Shown here piece by piece: positions 53,965-63,238 of a stretch of 64,000 nt of DNA (its first letter is position 1; each line of letters opens with the position of its first letter). The position numbers and the translations under genes are program-made. The stretch spans positions 1,077,501 to 1,141,500 of the forward strand of contig NZ_CP146516.1 in NCBI RefSeq assembly GCF_037081835.1, in the 5' to 3' direction. The notes under the pieces are model-generated. The model was not told the DNA's origin. It did no database searches and saw only the letters and a program-made list of their open reading frames with translations. The DNA comes from Spirobacillus cienkowskii (GTDB lineage Bacteria; Bdellovibrionota_B; Oligoflexia; Silvanigrellales; Silvanigrellaceae).

Positions 53965-56115
53965 TTATGAATCCTTTCTTATATATTTTTGAGCATAATT
54001 ACGCACGCCGGCTTCTGCTAAAATATGAAATGTGCGAACCATTCGAATATCTTCTTGAGAAAACTCATCTAGTTTGGCATAAATGATGTTTTTTCTACTT
54101 TGTTTTAAAATTTTTGCAATTCGTTGTGAGGGTGGGTGATTAGAAATAAATAAAAGACTTTTATGATTTGTTGAGAGCGCTCCTGCTAAAATTAAGCATT
54201 CTGTAAAATTTCGTGCATGGTGTTGAATATAAGGATTATTCCAAGGATTTTCTATTGCACTGGGCAAAGGCATCACTGCAAAACCACCAAATTCACTTTT
54301 AGCAATGCCAGGACCAATTAAATTGTTTTTGAAAGGTGTAGCATAAAACATCAAGTTGCTATCATCGTGTTGTTCTGCAAGCCAAAATGAACGCCAAGAA
54401 TATTCGTAATCTTTAGAAGAGTCTGCAAAACTAAACACCACAGTACCTATATCTGCTTTTGCTGTATGAAGACAATCTTTAATGATAATTTTTTCTTTAT
54501 GCCAATTTCTTATTGTCTCCCGAATATCAAGACCATCACAAAAATCTGCTTGCAATTCTAAAAATACTGTTTCTTGGGAGCGAATTTTATGTTGCATATT
54601 TTTTTTAATATTAAGAGCAAGTTTTTCCATAAAAATATCTTCACTTGGGAATGAACACGAATAAGGGTGATCGTCGTGAACCCAGCTATTGTTAGCATAT
54701 TTCTCTTCACTAACAGGTTCTATATTTTTATTCAGTGGCAATTTATTAATAGATTGTATTTTAGTTTTTGAAAATTTTTTTTGACTTTGAATAGTTTCAA
54801 ACTTTTCTAAGCTTACTTTTGCAGTTTTATTAAAAAATTGATTTAAAGGTAGGTGAAGCGTTTCTAATGATGACGAATAAATTGGATTGGTTGGAATGTC
54901 CTTGCATTCTTTAAATAGTTCAAATGCAAAATTTGAATCAACAACAGCTTTAGCGGCAAGAAGAATATCAAAAATACAAGGAAATAACATATTTCTATCA
55001 AGGGCAAGTCTGTAAGAAAATCTAAAAAAATCACGTTCTTGACTTGCGTTGATTTCGAGTTTTGTCCATTCCGCATACTTTGCTGCTGTTCTTATAAAAG
55101 CTGCAGCATAACTTTTTTGTGCGAATTGAATCCAACTTAGAATATAATTTTTTTCTTCAAGAAGATCTTTGGCAAAAAAACCTGTTAAGTTCATATATTC
55201 TGAAAAAGTTTCATATGAAGTTTGGTAAATTTTAAATTGTTTTAAATTATTTTTAGATTTTGAATTTTTTAAAGAAATAACATTACTTAGTAATTTTTCT
55301 ATTTCTATTTTTTGTTTCTTTAAAATAAAGTTAATTGTTTTAATTAGTTCATAACCGCATACAATTATAATTTTTTGATGAGGGTGTTTTTGAATAAATT
55401 TAATTATGTTTTTAACAGAATCAAAAAGATTTTTTTGTAAAAATATGTTTCTTTTTAAAATATTTGTAATTTCTATTTCTAAATTTTTTTGAATCCAAGT
55501 GGTTAATGCTCCAGAGACTAAAAGCTCAGGTGGAAGATAATTTTCAGAAATGGTTTGAAGATATAAATTCCATTGCAAATAACTTTCTACGCTCCCAATG
55601 CATTGGATACTTATATTTTGTTCATAAAATGCATGAAGAAAATGTCTTCTTGTGTCGAAGGGTTCAAAAAAACAAATAGGATTTTTTTCAATTTGCTCTA
55701 TTAAGTTTTGTTCTTTTAAATTTTCTATAGAATTTTGCGATTTAATTAGTTCGGGAGTGGCTGTGATACATTGAGGAAAGCTTTTGATAATTTGATTTAT
55801 ATTTTGTTGAAATTCTTCTGGCCAATCTATAAGAATATGAGAATTATTAAAAATATTTTTTGTTTCTTTTAACTTTGTTAGATTTTTAATTATACAGTTT
55901 TCTTGTAAATTAGCTTTTGTAACCGGAAAAAAAATAATTTCATTATTTGAAAAAATTTTTTTTAAAGCAGGCATTTCAATTTTACCAACACTATATTCCC
56001 AGCCTAAAAAATTATCTTCTTCTTTTATATTATTTAACTGTTCTTTATCAAAAACAAAGTTTAAATATTTTGATAATTTTATGAGATTTGGCTGTTCTCG
56101 ATTTTTGGTTGTCAT
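53965..56115 (-). CDS. Large hypothetical protein paired with a MoxR-like ATPase
   Basis: 716 residues, ATG 17 nt after the ATPase stop. No signal peptide. Segments: a mixed N-terminal 250 residues, a Ile/Lys-rich middle (IIKFIQKHPHQKIIIVCGYEL), a helical block (about 330-430), and a better-conserved-looking C-terminal 250 residues (GTVVFSFADSSKDYEYSW, GFAVMPLPSAIENPWNNP, LILAGALSTNHKSLLFIS). MoxR ATPases usually sit beside VWA-domain proteins; no clear MIDAS (DxSxS…T…D) is visible here, although FSFADSSKD is a weak hint. Function unknown; a client or partner of the ATPase is the natural idea. Confidence 0.75.
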   Translation of the reverse strand: MTTKNREQPNLIKLSKYLNFVFDKEQLNNIKEEDNFLGWEYSVGKIEMPALKKIFSNNEIIFFPVTKANLQENCIIKNLTKLKETKNIFNNSHILIDWPEEFQQNINQIIKSFPQCITATPELIKSQNSIENLKEQNLIEQIEKNPICFFEPFDTRRHFLHAFYEQNISIQCIGSVESYLQWNLYLQTISENYLPPELLVSGALTTWIQKNLEIEITNILKRNIFLQKNLFDSVKNIIKFIQKHPHQKIIIVCGYELIKTINFILKKQKIEIEKLLSNVISLKNSKSKNNLKQFKIYQTSYETFSEYMNLTGFFAKDLLEEKNYILSWIQFAQKSYAAAFIRTAAKYAEWTKLEINASQERDFFRFSYRLALDRNMLFPCIFDILLAAKAVVDSNFAFELFKECKDIPTNPIYSSSLETLHLPLNQFFNKTAKVSLEKFETIQSQKKFSKTKIQSINKLPLNKNIEPVSEEKYANNSWVHDDHPYSCSFPSEDIFMEKLALNIKKNMQHKIRSQETVFLELQADFCDGLDIRETIRNWHKEKIIIKDCLHTAKADIGTVVFSFADSSKDYEYSWRSFWLAEQHDDSNLMFYATPFKNNLIGPGIAKSEFGGFAVMPLPSAIENPWNNPYIQHHARNFTECLILAGALSTNHKSLLFISNHPPSQRIAKILKQSRKNIIYAKLDEFSQEDIRMVRTFHILAEAGVRNYAQKYIRKDS

Positions 56116-56132
56116 TCGTTTTTGCTTCTTAT

Positions 56133-57035
56133 TTAAACAGGTCTTAAATTGTGTTTCGCTGTTAAGTTAAGCTGAGATTCATCTTGTGGAAAATATTTTA
56201 AAGCATCTTCTCCTAAAATTGCAAATACACTTGATTTAAGTGCTTTGGGGAGGGTGAGTTCTTTATTTAAAGATCGCAATCTCTGTGCATATTTGGCTAT
56301 TTGAATGCCGTCTCGTACAGAATAGTTTTCTTCATATCTATGAGATATGGCTAAAAAATTAACCAAAAGACTGAGTAAATTGTCTTCAATGTAAGGAACA
56401 GCATAACGAATAATGCGTGCTTCTGTTTCTATGTCTGCAAAATCAAGAAAAATTTGTGGATTAAGACGACTTTGAATATATTCGGGCAAATCGTATACAC
56501 TGGAATCGTCATTCATGGTTGTCACAAACCGAAATTCTTTATGGGCGTGTATGCGAATTCCAGCAATAACAGAATCCACGTAACGCCTGTGATCGAGTAA
56601 AGACGCAAGACTGGCCCAACTTTTTTCGGACATGCGGTTGCCTTCGTCAAGAATGCATACGCCACCCACAAGCATTGCAGTCACAAGCGGACTTGCAACA
56701 TACGAAATTTGCTTCCCTTCAGTGATAACAGGGGTAATAATTAAGTCGTCGGGTCTTGTGTCGCTTGTCCCTTGCATTAAAAAGGTAGGGTAATTCAGTT
56801 CTCTTGCGATCGATACTGCCAATGTTGTTTTGCCAACTCCAGGCTTTCCAATAAGTCGTGGGTTCATGGGCATATCATCATCTGAAAAACGCAGCCATGC
56901 TGCGCGCAATTGATGCGACGCATGCTCATGACCCAGCCAATTTGCGTTAACATTGTATTCTTTAGACAGTCTGACTGAAATATTGCCCAATTGAACATTT
57001 TCTGTGTTCTGATCAAATTGAATTTGTACGCTCAT
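56133..57035 (-). CDS. MoxR/dynein-type AAA+ ATPase
   Basis: 300 residues. Walker A RLIGKPGVGKTTLAVSIA (about 60), Walker B GGVCILDEGNRMSEKSW, sensor 1 FRFVTTMNDDSS, Arg finger region QSRLNPQIFLDF. The pre-sensor and the absence of an N-domain match the AAA_5 / CobS-NorQ-MoxR clade, which remodels or loads metal-enzyme partners, usually together with a VWA protein. The neighbouring 716-residue gene takes that place in the operon. Confidence 0.88.
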   Translation of the reverse strand: MSVQIQFDQNTENVQLGNISVRLSKEYNVNANWLGHEHASHQLRAAWLRFSDDDMPMNPRLIGKPGVGKTTLAVSIARELNYPTFLMQGTSDTRPDDLIITPVITEGKQISYVASPLVTAMLVGGVCILDEGNRMSEKSWASLASLLDHRRYVDSVIAGIRIHAHKEFRFVTTMNDDSSVYDLPEYIQSRLNPQIFLDFADIETEARIIRYAVPYIEDNLLSLLVNFLAISHRYEENYSVRDGIQIAKYAQRLRSLNKELTLPKALKSSVFAILGEDALKYFPQDESQLNLTAKHNLRPV

Positions 57036-57065
57036 TGATTTTCCTTAACGTTTGAGTGAAGGCGC

Positions 57066-58496
57066 TTATTTGCTCGTTAAACCAAGGGAGCGTAATCGAT
57101 TGCCTGAGCTGAGTCGGCCTCGAATTTGGGCTGCTTTTTCAGCGTAGTTGGGTTTTCCAATTAGGGCAAACATGTTATTTTTGTAGTCTTCAACCCCTGG
57201 TTGATCAAATGGATTGATCCCTCTGGCATAGCCACCAATTCCACAGGCTAACATATTAACATACATCCAATAGCCGAGCCACCAACTGTTTAGTTCAGGA
57301 ATTTCCCAAACTAAGGTTGGTACTTTACCGTCGGAATGTGCTAAAAATGTGCCAAGTTGTGCTTCATTTTGAATATAAGAAATATCTTTGCCAGTGATAA
57401 ATTGAAAACCATCATTGATATTCGCGTCAGGGATTTTAATCTTTCTTTTGACCGATCCTTTTGAAAGCGAATACTCATCTTGAATTTTTAAATGGGTTGC
57501 AAATAAATGGCGTTCACCATCTTGAAAATATTGTCCAAGAGAATGGAGATCGGTGGTAAAGTTACAGCTTGTTGGAAAAATACCTGTATTTTCTTTTCCA
57601 TCACTTTCACCAAACAGTTGCTTCCACCATTCTGCAATGCCTCTTGTTTTGGGTGACCATGTACAAAGAGCTTCAATTTTGAATTTGTTTGCATACAGAA
57701 TATTGCGAATTCCCGCGTAGCATAGTGCTGGATTGGTTTCTAAGGAATGATTTTTTTCTGTGGTGCAATCATAAAAAGCTTGTTGGGCACCGGCAATAAA
57801 GTCTTCAACCGCAATACCAGCAACAGCAAGCGGGAGCAAACCAACAGGAGTAAAAATAGAATATCGCCCACCAATATTTTTAGGGATAGAAAAGTGCGTG
57901 TAGTTTTGTTCTTTCGCAATTTTTAATAAAGTGCCTTCGGTTGGGTCGGTAATTGCAAAAATGCGGTGTTTGGCTTCGTCAGTACCAAACCTGTCGTCCA
58001 TATATTTTTTTAGCACACGAAACGCAATTGCGGGTTCTGTGGTGCCTCCTGACTTAGAAACAACAAGTAAGCTTGGGGTATAGTGGTCAAGAACATCGAG
58101 TAGTTCTGTGAGTTCATCAATTGCGAGATGATGTCCAGCCCAAAATAAAATTGGTTTGCGGTGCAACGTTTCTGGATGGATGGGTGCAAAGCTGTGCGTT
58201 AATGCTTCATACATAGCTTTAGTGCCAAGTAAGCTGCCACCAATACCAATAACAACGAGTGCATCAGAATGCTGACAAATTGTTTCGACAGTGTTTTTTA
58301 TGGTTGTTAATACTTTTGGGGATTCATCAACAGCATAATCAACCCATCCCGTAAATTCAGAGCTTTTGCCTTTGCCCATTAACAAAGAATTTTTTGCTGA
58401 AATTAAATTGCTCGTTTCTTGCGCCAAGTGTTTTTCTATCGGAAAGACGTCGTGGACTTTTGTCCAATCAAGAACAAGGCGTTTTTCATTCGACAT
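57066..58496 (-). CDS. pgi: Glucose-6-phosphate isomerase
   Basis: 476 residues. Interconverts glucose-6-P and fructose-6-P. Seen: VVIGIGGSLLGTKAM, LLVVSKSGGTTEPAIAF (sugar-phosphate loop), the catalytic-Glu region GRYSIFTPVGLLPLAVAG, and the C-terminal NPFDQPGVEDYKNNMFAL. It is closer in length to the short bacterial form than to E. coli Pgi (549). 30 nt before the AAA+ ATPase gene, probably one transcript. Confidence 0.95.
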   Translation of the reverse strand: MSNEKRLVLDWTKVHDVFPIEKHLAQETSNLISAKNSLLMGKGKSSEFTGWVDYAVDESPKVLTTIKNTVETICQHSDALVVIGIGGSLLGTKAMYEALTHSFAPIHPETLHRKPILFWAGHHLAIDELTELLDVLDHYTPSLLVVSKSGGTTEPAIAFRVLKKYMDDRFGTDEAKHRIFAITDPTEGTLLKIAKEQNYTHFSIPKNIGGRYSIFTPVGLLPLAVAGIAVEDFIAGAQQAFYDCTTEKNHSLETNPALCYAGIRNILYANKFKIEALCTWSPKTRGIAEWWKQLFGESDGKENTGIFPTSCNFTTDLHSLGQYFQDGERHLFATHLKIQDEYSLSKGSVKRKIKIPDANINDGFQFITGKDISYIQNEAQLGTFLAHSDGKVPTLVWEIPELNSWWLGYWMYVNMLACGIGGYARGINPFDQPGVEDYKNNMFALIGKPNYAEKAAQIRGRLSSGNRLRSLGLTSK

Positions 58497-58629
58497 AAAA
58501 TGCGACTCCAGAAGTAAAAATTTTTTGGAAAGAGAATTAGATGTTAGGAATCTTTCCTTTCTTTATCATTCCCATATGACTTTAGGTTTGGCAATGGGAG
58601 GAGTCTTTTACAAAAAAAGAAGCTATAAT

Positions 58630-59610
58630 TTACAGGGCATTAGTAAGAGTTGTACCATTTTTATATTCCAGAATATTTTCTAAAGTTGTAGAGACAATAT
58701 GGCTCATTGCTTCGTCTGTTAAAAAAGCTTGGTGGGCGGTAATTAAAACATTTGGAAAAGTTAACAATCGCGCAAGATTGTCGTCTGCAATTCCTTCTTC
58801 AGAACAATCTGAAAAAAAATAATTGTCTTCTTCTTCGTAAACATCAAGACAAGCACCTTTAATGAGATTATTTTTTAGGGCGTAAATGAGCGCTTTGGTG
58901 TCAATAATAGCACCTCGACTCGTATTAATTAGCGTGACCGTTGGCTTCATCTTTTGAATGGATTCACGATTGATCAAATGATGTGTTTCTTTAGTTAATG
59001 GAACATGGAGAGAAATAATATCTGATTTTTGATACAATTCTGTTAGAGAGCAATAATTTAAATAAGTTAAATTGGGTTGCGGTTGCTTGTCATAGGCAAG
59101 AACGCGGCATCCAAAACCGTTCATGATTTTAGCCATGACTTGTCCAATTTTTCCAGTTCCAATGATACCTATTGTTTTTTGGTACAAGTCGTAGCCCATT
59201 AAACCCTCAAGCGAAAAATTAAATTCTCGAGAACGGTTGTAAGCTTTATGAATTTTGCGATTTAAGGAGAGCAATAGAGCAACTGTATGTTCAGCAATGG
59301 CATGTGGCGAATAAGCAGGAACGCGAACAACGGGAATACCCAATTCTTTAGCAGTGGCCAAATGCACATGATTAAACCCGGCACTGCGTAATGCAATGAG
59401 TTTAACGCCAACTTGATGAAGTACTTGAATTGTTTCAGGAGATAAGGAGTCATTGACAAAGGCACAAATACATTCAAAACCTTTTGCCAACAACGCTGTT
59501 TCTGGTGTGAGTTTTGTTTCTAAAAATTTGATATCAAATTTGAATTTTTGATTTACAGTATTAAAATAATGTTTTTCATAATTTTTGCTACTAAAAACTA
59601 ATAATTTCAT
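58630..59610 (-). CDS. ldhA: D-lactate dehydrogenase (2-hydroxyacid dehydrogenase)
   Basis: 326 residues. NAD-dependent reduction of pyruvate to D-lactate is likely. Seen: RSAGFNHVHLATAKELGI (substrate loop with the catalytic Arg later), IGIIGTGKIGQVMAKIMN (NAD fold), LINTSRGAIIDTKAL (Arg), and VLITAHQAFLTDEAM (catalytic His). The RSAGFNxV form is typical of LdhA rather than SerA or GhrA. Monocistronic by spacing (about 100 nt to each neighbour). Confidence 0.9.
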   Translation of the reverse strand: MKLLVFSSKNYEKHYFNTVNQKFKFDIKFLETKLTPETALLAKGFECICAFVNDSLSPETIQVLHQVGVKLIALRSAGFNHVHLATAKELGIPVVRVPAYSPHAIAEHTVALLLSLNRKIHKAYNRSREFNFSLEGLMGYDLYQKTIGIIGTGKIGQVMAKIMNGFGCRVLAYDKQPQPNLTYLNYCSLTELYQKSDIISLHVPLTKETHHLINRESIQKMKPTVTLINTSRGAIIDTKALIYALKNNLIKGACLDVYEEEDNYFFSDCSEEGIADDNLARLLTFPNVLITAHQAFLTDEAMSHIVSTTLENILEYKNGTTLTNAL

Positions 59611-59714
59611 TGTTGACTCCTTATTTCACAGTTTCATAATTAGAGTACAGAAATTAATAGATTAAGAAAACTAAGGGCACTAATTTATTTTTTGTTTATA
59701 GTTTTAAGCTAACT

Positions 59715-60491
59715 TTAAAAAAACTTTTGAAACCAACTTTTTTTTGTTCTTTCCAGAAATTCACTGGATTCTTGAAAATCATAGTAACGATACTTGTGGT
59801 TATGTAACTTACTGTTTAAATATTCTTTATGCATTTTTTGCATTCTATCTGAACTATAAGTGTTAATTAACTCAATCAATTCTGATAAATTTCTTTCTCT
59901 GCCAAAATAGCAACTTTTGTGTGTTGGAGTATAATATTTATTAAGTATCAAGGAATCGTATTTATTGCTGTTCATATCAAAGACGCCAACAATTGATTCA
60001 GACGGAATATCGTTAACGTAGTTTATTTCATTAATAATTCCAGGTGGAAAAGGATTTGCAATTTTTAAAATATTTTGTTGCACTCTTGGGATAACTATAC
60101 CATTGAAAGAGCGAGCATCTATTAAGAAAACAAAATTATATTGATATTTATTTCGTTTTGAGGAAAGAAAAGAATAATCTTTTGCTATGTTAATGTTTGT
60201 TGTGCAAGAAATTCCGTAAGAGAGAGTTATCCCAACTTGTTCTGAGTTGTATCCGTATGCCAGGGCAGCATTTTTTTCAGTATTTAAGTTTTTTCTTTTT
60301 GAAAATCCTTCTTTAAATATTTTATCATAAGGTTCTGAATGGCCCCGCAAAGCAAATCCTTCATAATATAATCTAAAACTTTTAGATGGTGATTGTAGAA
60401 AAGATTTATTTGTTTCGCTAATATTTATTTTTCCACCTAATAATGCAGTGTTTTGTAATAATATTTTTGGAATTTTTTTATTTAAGTACAT
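59715..60491 (-). CDS. Pertussis/cholera-toxin-type ADP-ribosyltransferase
   Basis: 258 residues. The three active-site regions of the R-S-E class follow in order. The first is LRGHSEPYDKIFKEGF (residues 48-63), which lines up with the YRxDSRPPxxVFxxGF region of pertussis toxin S1; R49 would be the NAD-binding Arg. The second is QVGITLSYGISCTTNIN (85-101), the STS strand region. The third is NEINYVNDIPSESIVGVF (154-171), with E155 as the probable catalytic Glu and the IPxxxI pattern of cholera and pertussis toxins. YNFVFLIDARSF (118-129) is the intervening strand. Such enzymes transfer ADP-ribose to host proteins. No Sec signal is visible, so it may be an effector of another secretion route or a prophage-like or toxin-antitoxin factor. 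No immunity or B-subunit gene is adjacent. Confidence 0.75.
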   Translation of the reverse strand: MYLNKKIPKILLQNTALLGGKINISETNKSFLQSPSKSFRLYYEGFALRGHSEPYDKIFKEGFSKRKNLNTEKNAALAYGYNSEQVGITLSYGISCTTNINIAKDYSFLSSKRNKYQYNFVFLIDARSFNGIVIPRVQQNILKIANPFPPGIINEINYVNDIPSESIVGVFDMNSNKYDSLILNKYYTPTHKSCYFGRERNLSELIELINTYSSDRMQKMHKEYLNSKLHNHKYRYYDFQESSEFLERTKKSWFQKFF

Positions 60492-60800
60492 GTTTTGTAT
60501 CTTTTTTTATTTAATAAAATTTACACAAAAAATTAAATATTCTATAATATTTTGTCGTTTATTATACGTGTTATACATATAATAAATTAAATAATTACAA
60601 TTATTTTAAAATAAATCAAGTGGTATTTTGCAATGAGTATTTTTTATAGCAAAGTTATATTTTGCATCATTATATTTTTCTGGAGCATTACATGCAAATT
60701 TGGCAAAACAAAAAGCCATCTCGCAGTCTTCTTTAAAGCCAAGCGAGATGACGATGTATTTAGAGGATAATTTGTATATTTACCAATGAAAATAGTTCTA
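60492..60800. other. AT-rich intergenic region beside the ADP-ribosyltransferase gene
   Basis: 309 bp. It should contain the promoter of the ADP-ribosyltransferase gene (minus strand, in 60492-60600, nearly pure A/T). It also contains an 8-bp hairpin CATCTCGC / GCGAGATG (60717-60724, 60743-60750), which overlaps the start of the small reading frame at 60606-60719. No clear T-tract follows it on either strand. Confidence 0.4.
60606..60719 (-). CDS. Possible 37-residue Cys-containing peptide or gene remnant
   Basis: On the minus strand an ATG at 60719 opens MAFCFAKFACNAPEKYNDAK… and ends with TAA at 60606-60608. The frame stays open about 60 nt further upstream without a better start. Residue use (Lys, Asn, Ala, Tyr, three Cys) looks more like coding than random AT-rich sequence. 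The ribosome-binding site is weak, so it may be the C-terminal scrap of a lost gene. Confidence 0.25.
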   Translation of the reverse strand: MAFCFAKFACNAPEKYNDAKYNFAIKNTHCKIPLDLF

Positions 60801-61517
60801 TCAATCAGCTGTGTTTGGCAGTAAAACGTGAGAACAATTTGGACAAAACTCTATAGATTTGCCGCGTGCGATATTGTTTAAAATTTGTGGTGAAAGCCCA
60901 ATACGGCAATTGCCGCATGCGCGTTCGATAACACGACAAATAGGTCCATTGGGGCTTCTCGTGATTTTAGAAACTCTCATGTAGTGCTGTGCGATGCGAT
61001 CGTCTAAGCGAGATAGGTATGTATCACGAATTTTATTGATTTCATTAAGTCTTCCAGCAGAGTTTGTTTCTGCTTCTTGAGCTTTTTTACGTTCACCTTC
61101 AGAAGCGCTGGCAGAAGCTGACAGCTCTGCTTCAGCTTTATGGAACAAAGATTTTGATTGTTCGATACGATTTTCAATGTCGTCAGCTTTTCTTTGAGTG
61201 TCACGAATTTCACGCTCTACATTGTCGAGCTCTCTTTTAAGGCTACGGTGATCGTCGTCATTTCTTGCCGCAAAAAGTCTCGCAGAACGTTCTGCTTTGC
61301 GCTCATCGAGGTCGTCGAGTTTTTTGTAAAGGCGGCGGAGTTCAGACTCATGAAAAGACATGTCTGTTCGAGTTTTAGAGATAATTTCTTCGCTGATACG
61401 TGATTTTTTTGCGAGTTCTGACAATTCTTTTTGTGCAACGCGTTGGTCTTGTGTTACCAAGCCAGAGTCAATGTCAAGTCTATATAATTGTTCAATAATT
61501 TCATAACTTGGATTCAA
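60801..61517 (-). CDS. Coiled-coil zinc-ribbon protein (CT398/zf-RING_7 type)
   Basis: 238 residues. Starts at TTG 61517 with AAGGAG eight bases upstream. A long two-stranded coiled coil (about 20-175: RRLYKKLDDLDERKAERSAR, NVEREIRDTQRKADDIEN) ends in a C4 zinc ribbon: CRVIERACGNCRIGLSP, then FCPNCSHVLLP. The family is widespread; chlamydial CT398 interacts with sigma-54 and a type III regulator, and other members are linked to nucleic-acid handling. Role here unknown. Followed about 80 nt earlier in transcription by serA. Confidence 0.87.
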   Translation of the reverse strand: MNPSYEIIEQLYRLDIDSGLVTQDQRVAQKELSELAKKSRISEEIISKTRTDMSFHESELRRLYKKLDDLDERKAERSARLFAARNDDDHRSLKRELDNVEREIRDTQRKADDIENRIEQSKSLFHKAEAELSASASASEGERKKAQEAETNSAGRLNEINKIRDTYLSRLDDRIAQHYMRVSKITRSPNGPICRVIERACGNCRIGLSPQILNNIARGKSIEFCPNCSHVLLPNTAD

Positions 61518-61600
61518 AGGGAATCTCCTTTTGGGACAAAATACAGTAACTTACACCGCTACCATCAATTTGTTCATTTTTCAATGATTAAATCAGATAT

Positions 61601-63223
61601 TTACAAGCCGCTTACGAGTCTTGCTGAGATCAAATTAGGAAGCTTTTTGAGTCCTGCAATAATATTATTATTTAAAGCACCATCGATTCGAATTAAACTC
61701 ATTGCCATCCCTCCTCGTTTGTTTCGAGATAGTTCAAATTGTGCAATATTTACCTCATGTTTTGCAAGAAAACTGCCAACATCCCCTATGACACCTGGTC
61801 TATCATGGTTTTGCATAATGATCATGTCGCCATCTGGCTCGATTTCAAATAGAAAATCATTGATTGAGCACAATCTCTCATGTTGTCCATTGTATAAAAC
61901 AGCTCCAACAGAAATGTGTTCATTTGTTTTGCTACCATCAATTTCAACCAAAATTTCATTTTGGTGTTCGCTGGTTGTCAGCAATTCTAACTCAATTGTA
62001 AGCCCACGTCGTGCTAAAATTCGTTCGGCATTTACATAAGATACAAATTCATCAGACGCATGGGTTAAAAATCCCTTAATACAAGAAAGTTTTAATATTT
62101 GTAAATCGTTTTGTGAAACATTTGCCGCAATTTTTAATTTTAATGAACATGGCAGAAAATCAAAAATTTGTGCTGCAACATGGCTCGTTTTTTCTACAAG
62201 CACAGAAAGTTTTCGCAAATTGCCTGACCCGATTATAGAAATATGCGGTAAATTGACAGGGTAATCAACAATTTCACCTCGTAAAGATTTTAAAACCTGA
62301 ACTGCAATTGTTTCGCCAATGCGAAATTGCGCTTCTTGGGTGCTGGCTCCAATATGGGGTGTCACAATAACATTAGGATGCGAAATCAATTCTGGTAAAG
62401 GAGAGGGTTCGTTTTCAAAAGTATCAATACCTGCAAAAGATATTTGCCCATCATTTAAATTTTGTAATAATGCTTTTTCTAAAATAATGCCGCCGCGAGC
62501 AAGATTTAATACAACCGACCCTTTAGGAAGTTTTTTGAGTTCAGCATCTGCAATCATATTTTTTGTTTCCTTATTTAAAGGAACATGAACTGTTAAAATG
62601 TTGCTTTCGCTAAGAAGTTCTTCTAAAGAATTTTTTCGCTCGACATGATGACGTTTAAAAATATCGTCAGAGATGTAAGGATCATAGGCGATGACACGCA
62701 TGTCAAACCCTTTTGCAAATTTTGCGACCCGATGACCGACATTGCCTAACCCCACAATTCCAATTGTTTTGCCGCCTAATTCTAATCCTGTAAAAGCATG
62801 GCGATTCCAGCTTCCTTGTTGGGTGCTAAAGTGAGCTGAGGGTATTTTTCGAAATAGCGCTAAAAGTAAGCCCAATGTTAACTCTGCGGCTGAGTTTGTG
62901 TTTTTGCCTGGTGTATTAACAACAAGTATACCTAACTCAGTGGCTAACTCACAGTTAATGTTGCCATAGCCAACAGCCGCTCTAGCGACAACGCTCAATT
63001 TCTTGCCAGCACGCAACAGAGTTTCATCAACATCTGTTTCTGAGCGGCTAATAAGAACTTTGGTATTTTCAATTTCCTTGAGGATGACGTCCTTTGGAGC
63101 ATCAGGTATATAAACAACTTCAAGTGGTTCAGTAACAGCCAACTCCGGTGGCGGATTTTTCAGAAGCTGTAGAGCAATATCGTGGAGTTTTCCGGTGATA
63201 AGAATTTTTACTGATTTTTCCAT
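61601..63223 (-). CDS. serA: D-3-phosphoglycerate dehydrogenase
   Basis: 540 residues, the long (type I) form. First step of serine synthesis, 3-phosphoglycerate to 3-phosphohydroxypyruvate. Seen: VVARAAVGYGNINCELA, TIGIVGLGNVGHRVAKF (NAD), LNLARGGIILEKAL (Arg), VTPHIGASTQEAQFRIG (His), then the allosteric substrate-binding (ASB) domain and a C-terminal ACT domain (MQNHDRPGVIGDVGSFL) that commonly senses serine. Good AGGAAA before the ATG. Confidence 0.96.
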   Translation of the reverse strand: MEKSVKILITGKLHDIALQLLKNPPPELAVTEPLEVVYIPDAPKDVILKEIENTKVLISRSETDVDETLLRAGKKLSVVARAAVGYGNINCELATELGILVVNTPGKNTNSAAELTLGLLLALFRKIPSAHFSTQQGSWNRHAFTGLELGGKTIGIVGLGNVGHRVAKFAKGFDMRVIAYDPYISDDIFKRHHVERKNSLEELLSESNILTVHVPLNKETKNMIADAELKKLPKGSVVLNLARGGIILEKALLQNLNDGQISFAGIDTFENEPSPLPELISHPNVIVTPHIGASTQEAQFRIGETIAVQVLKSLRGEIVDYPVNLPHISIIGSGNLRKLSVLVEKTSHVAAQIFDFLPCSLKLKIAANVSQNDLQILKLSCIKGFLTHASDEFVSYVNAERILARRGLTIELELLTTSEHQNEILVEIDGSKTNEHISVGAVLYNGQHERLCSINDFLFEIEPDGDMIIMQNHDRPGVIGDVGSFLAKHEVNIAQFELSRNKRGGMAMSLIRIDGALNNNIIAGLKKLPNLISARLVSGL

Positions 63224-63238
63224 TATCTTTTCCTGCTA

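Noticed and set aside
61488-62039. Plus-strand 183-codon frame over serA
   Set aside because: It lies antisense to the conserved ACT and ASB region of serA and shows no family features or ribosome-binding site.
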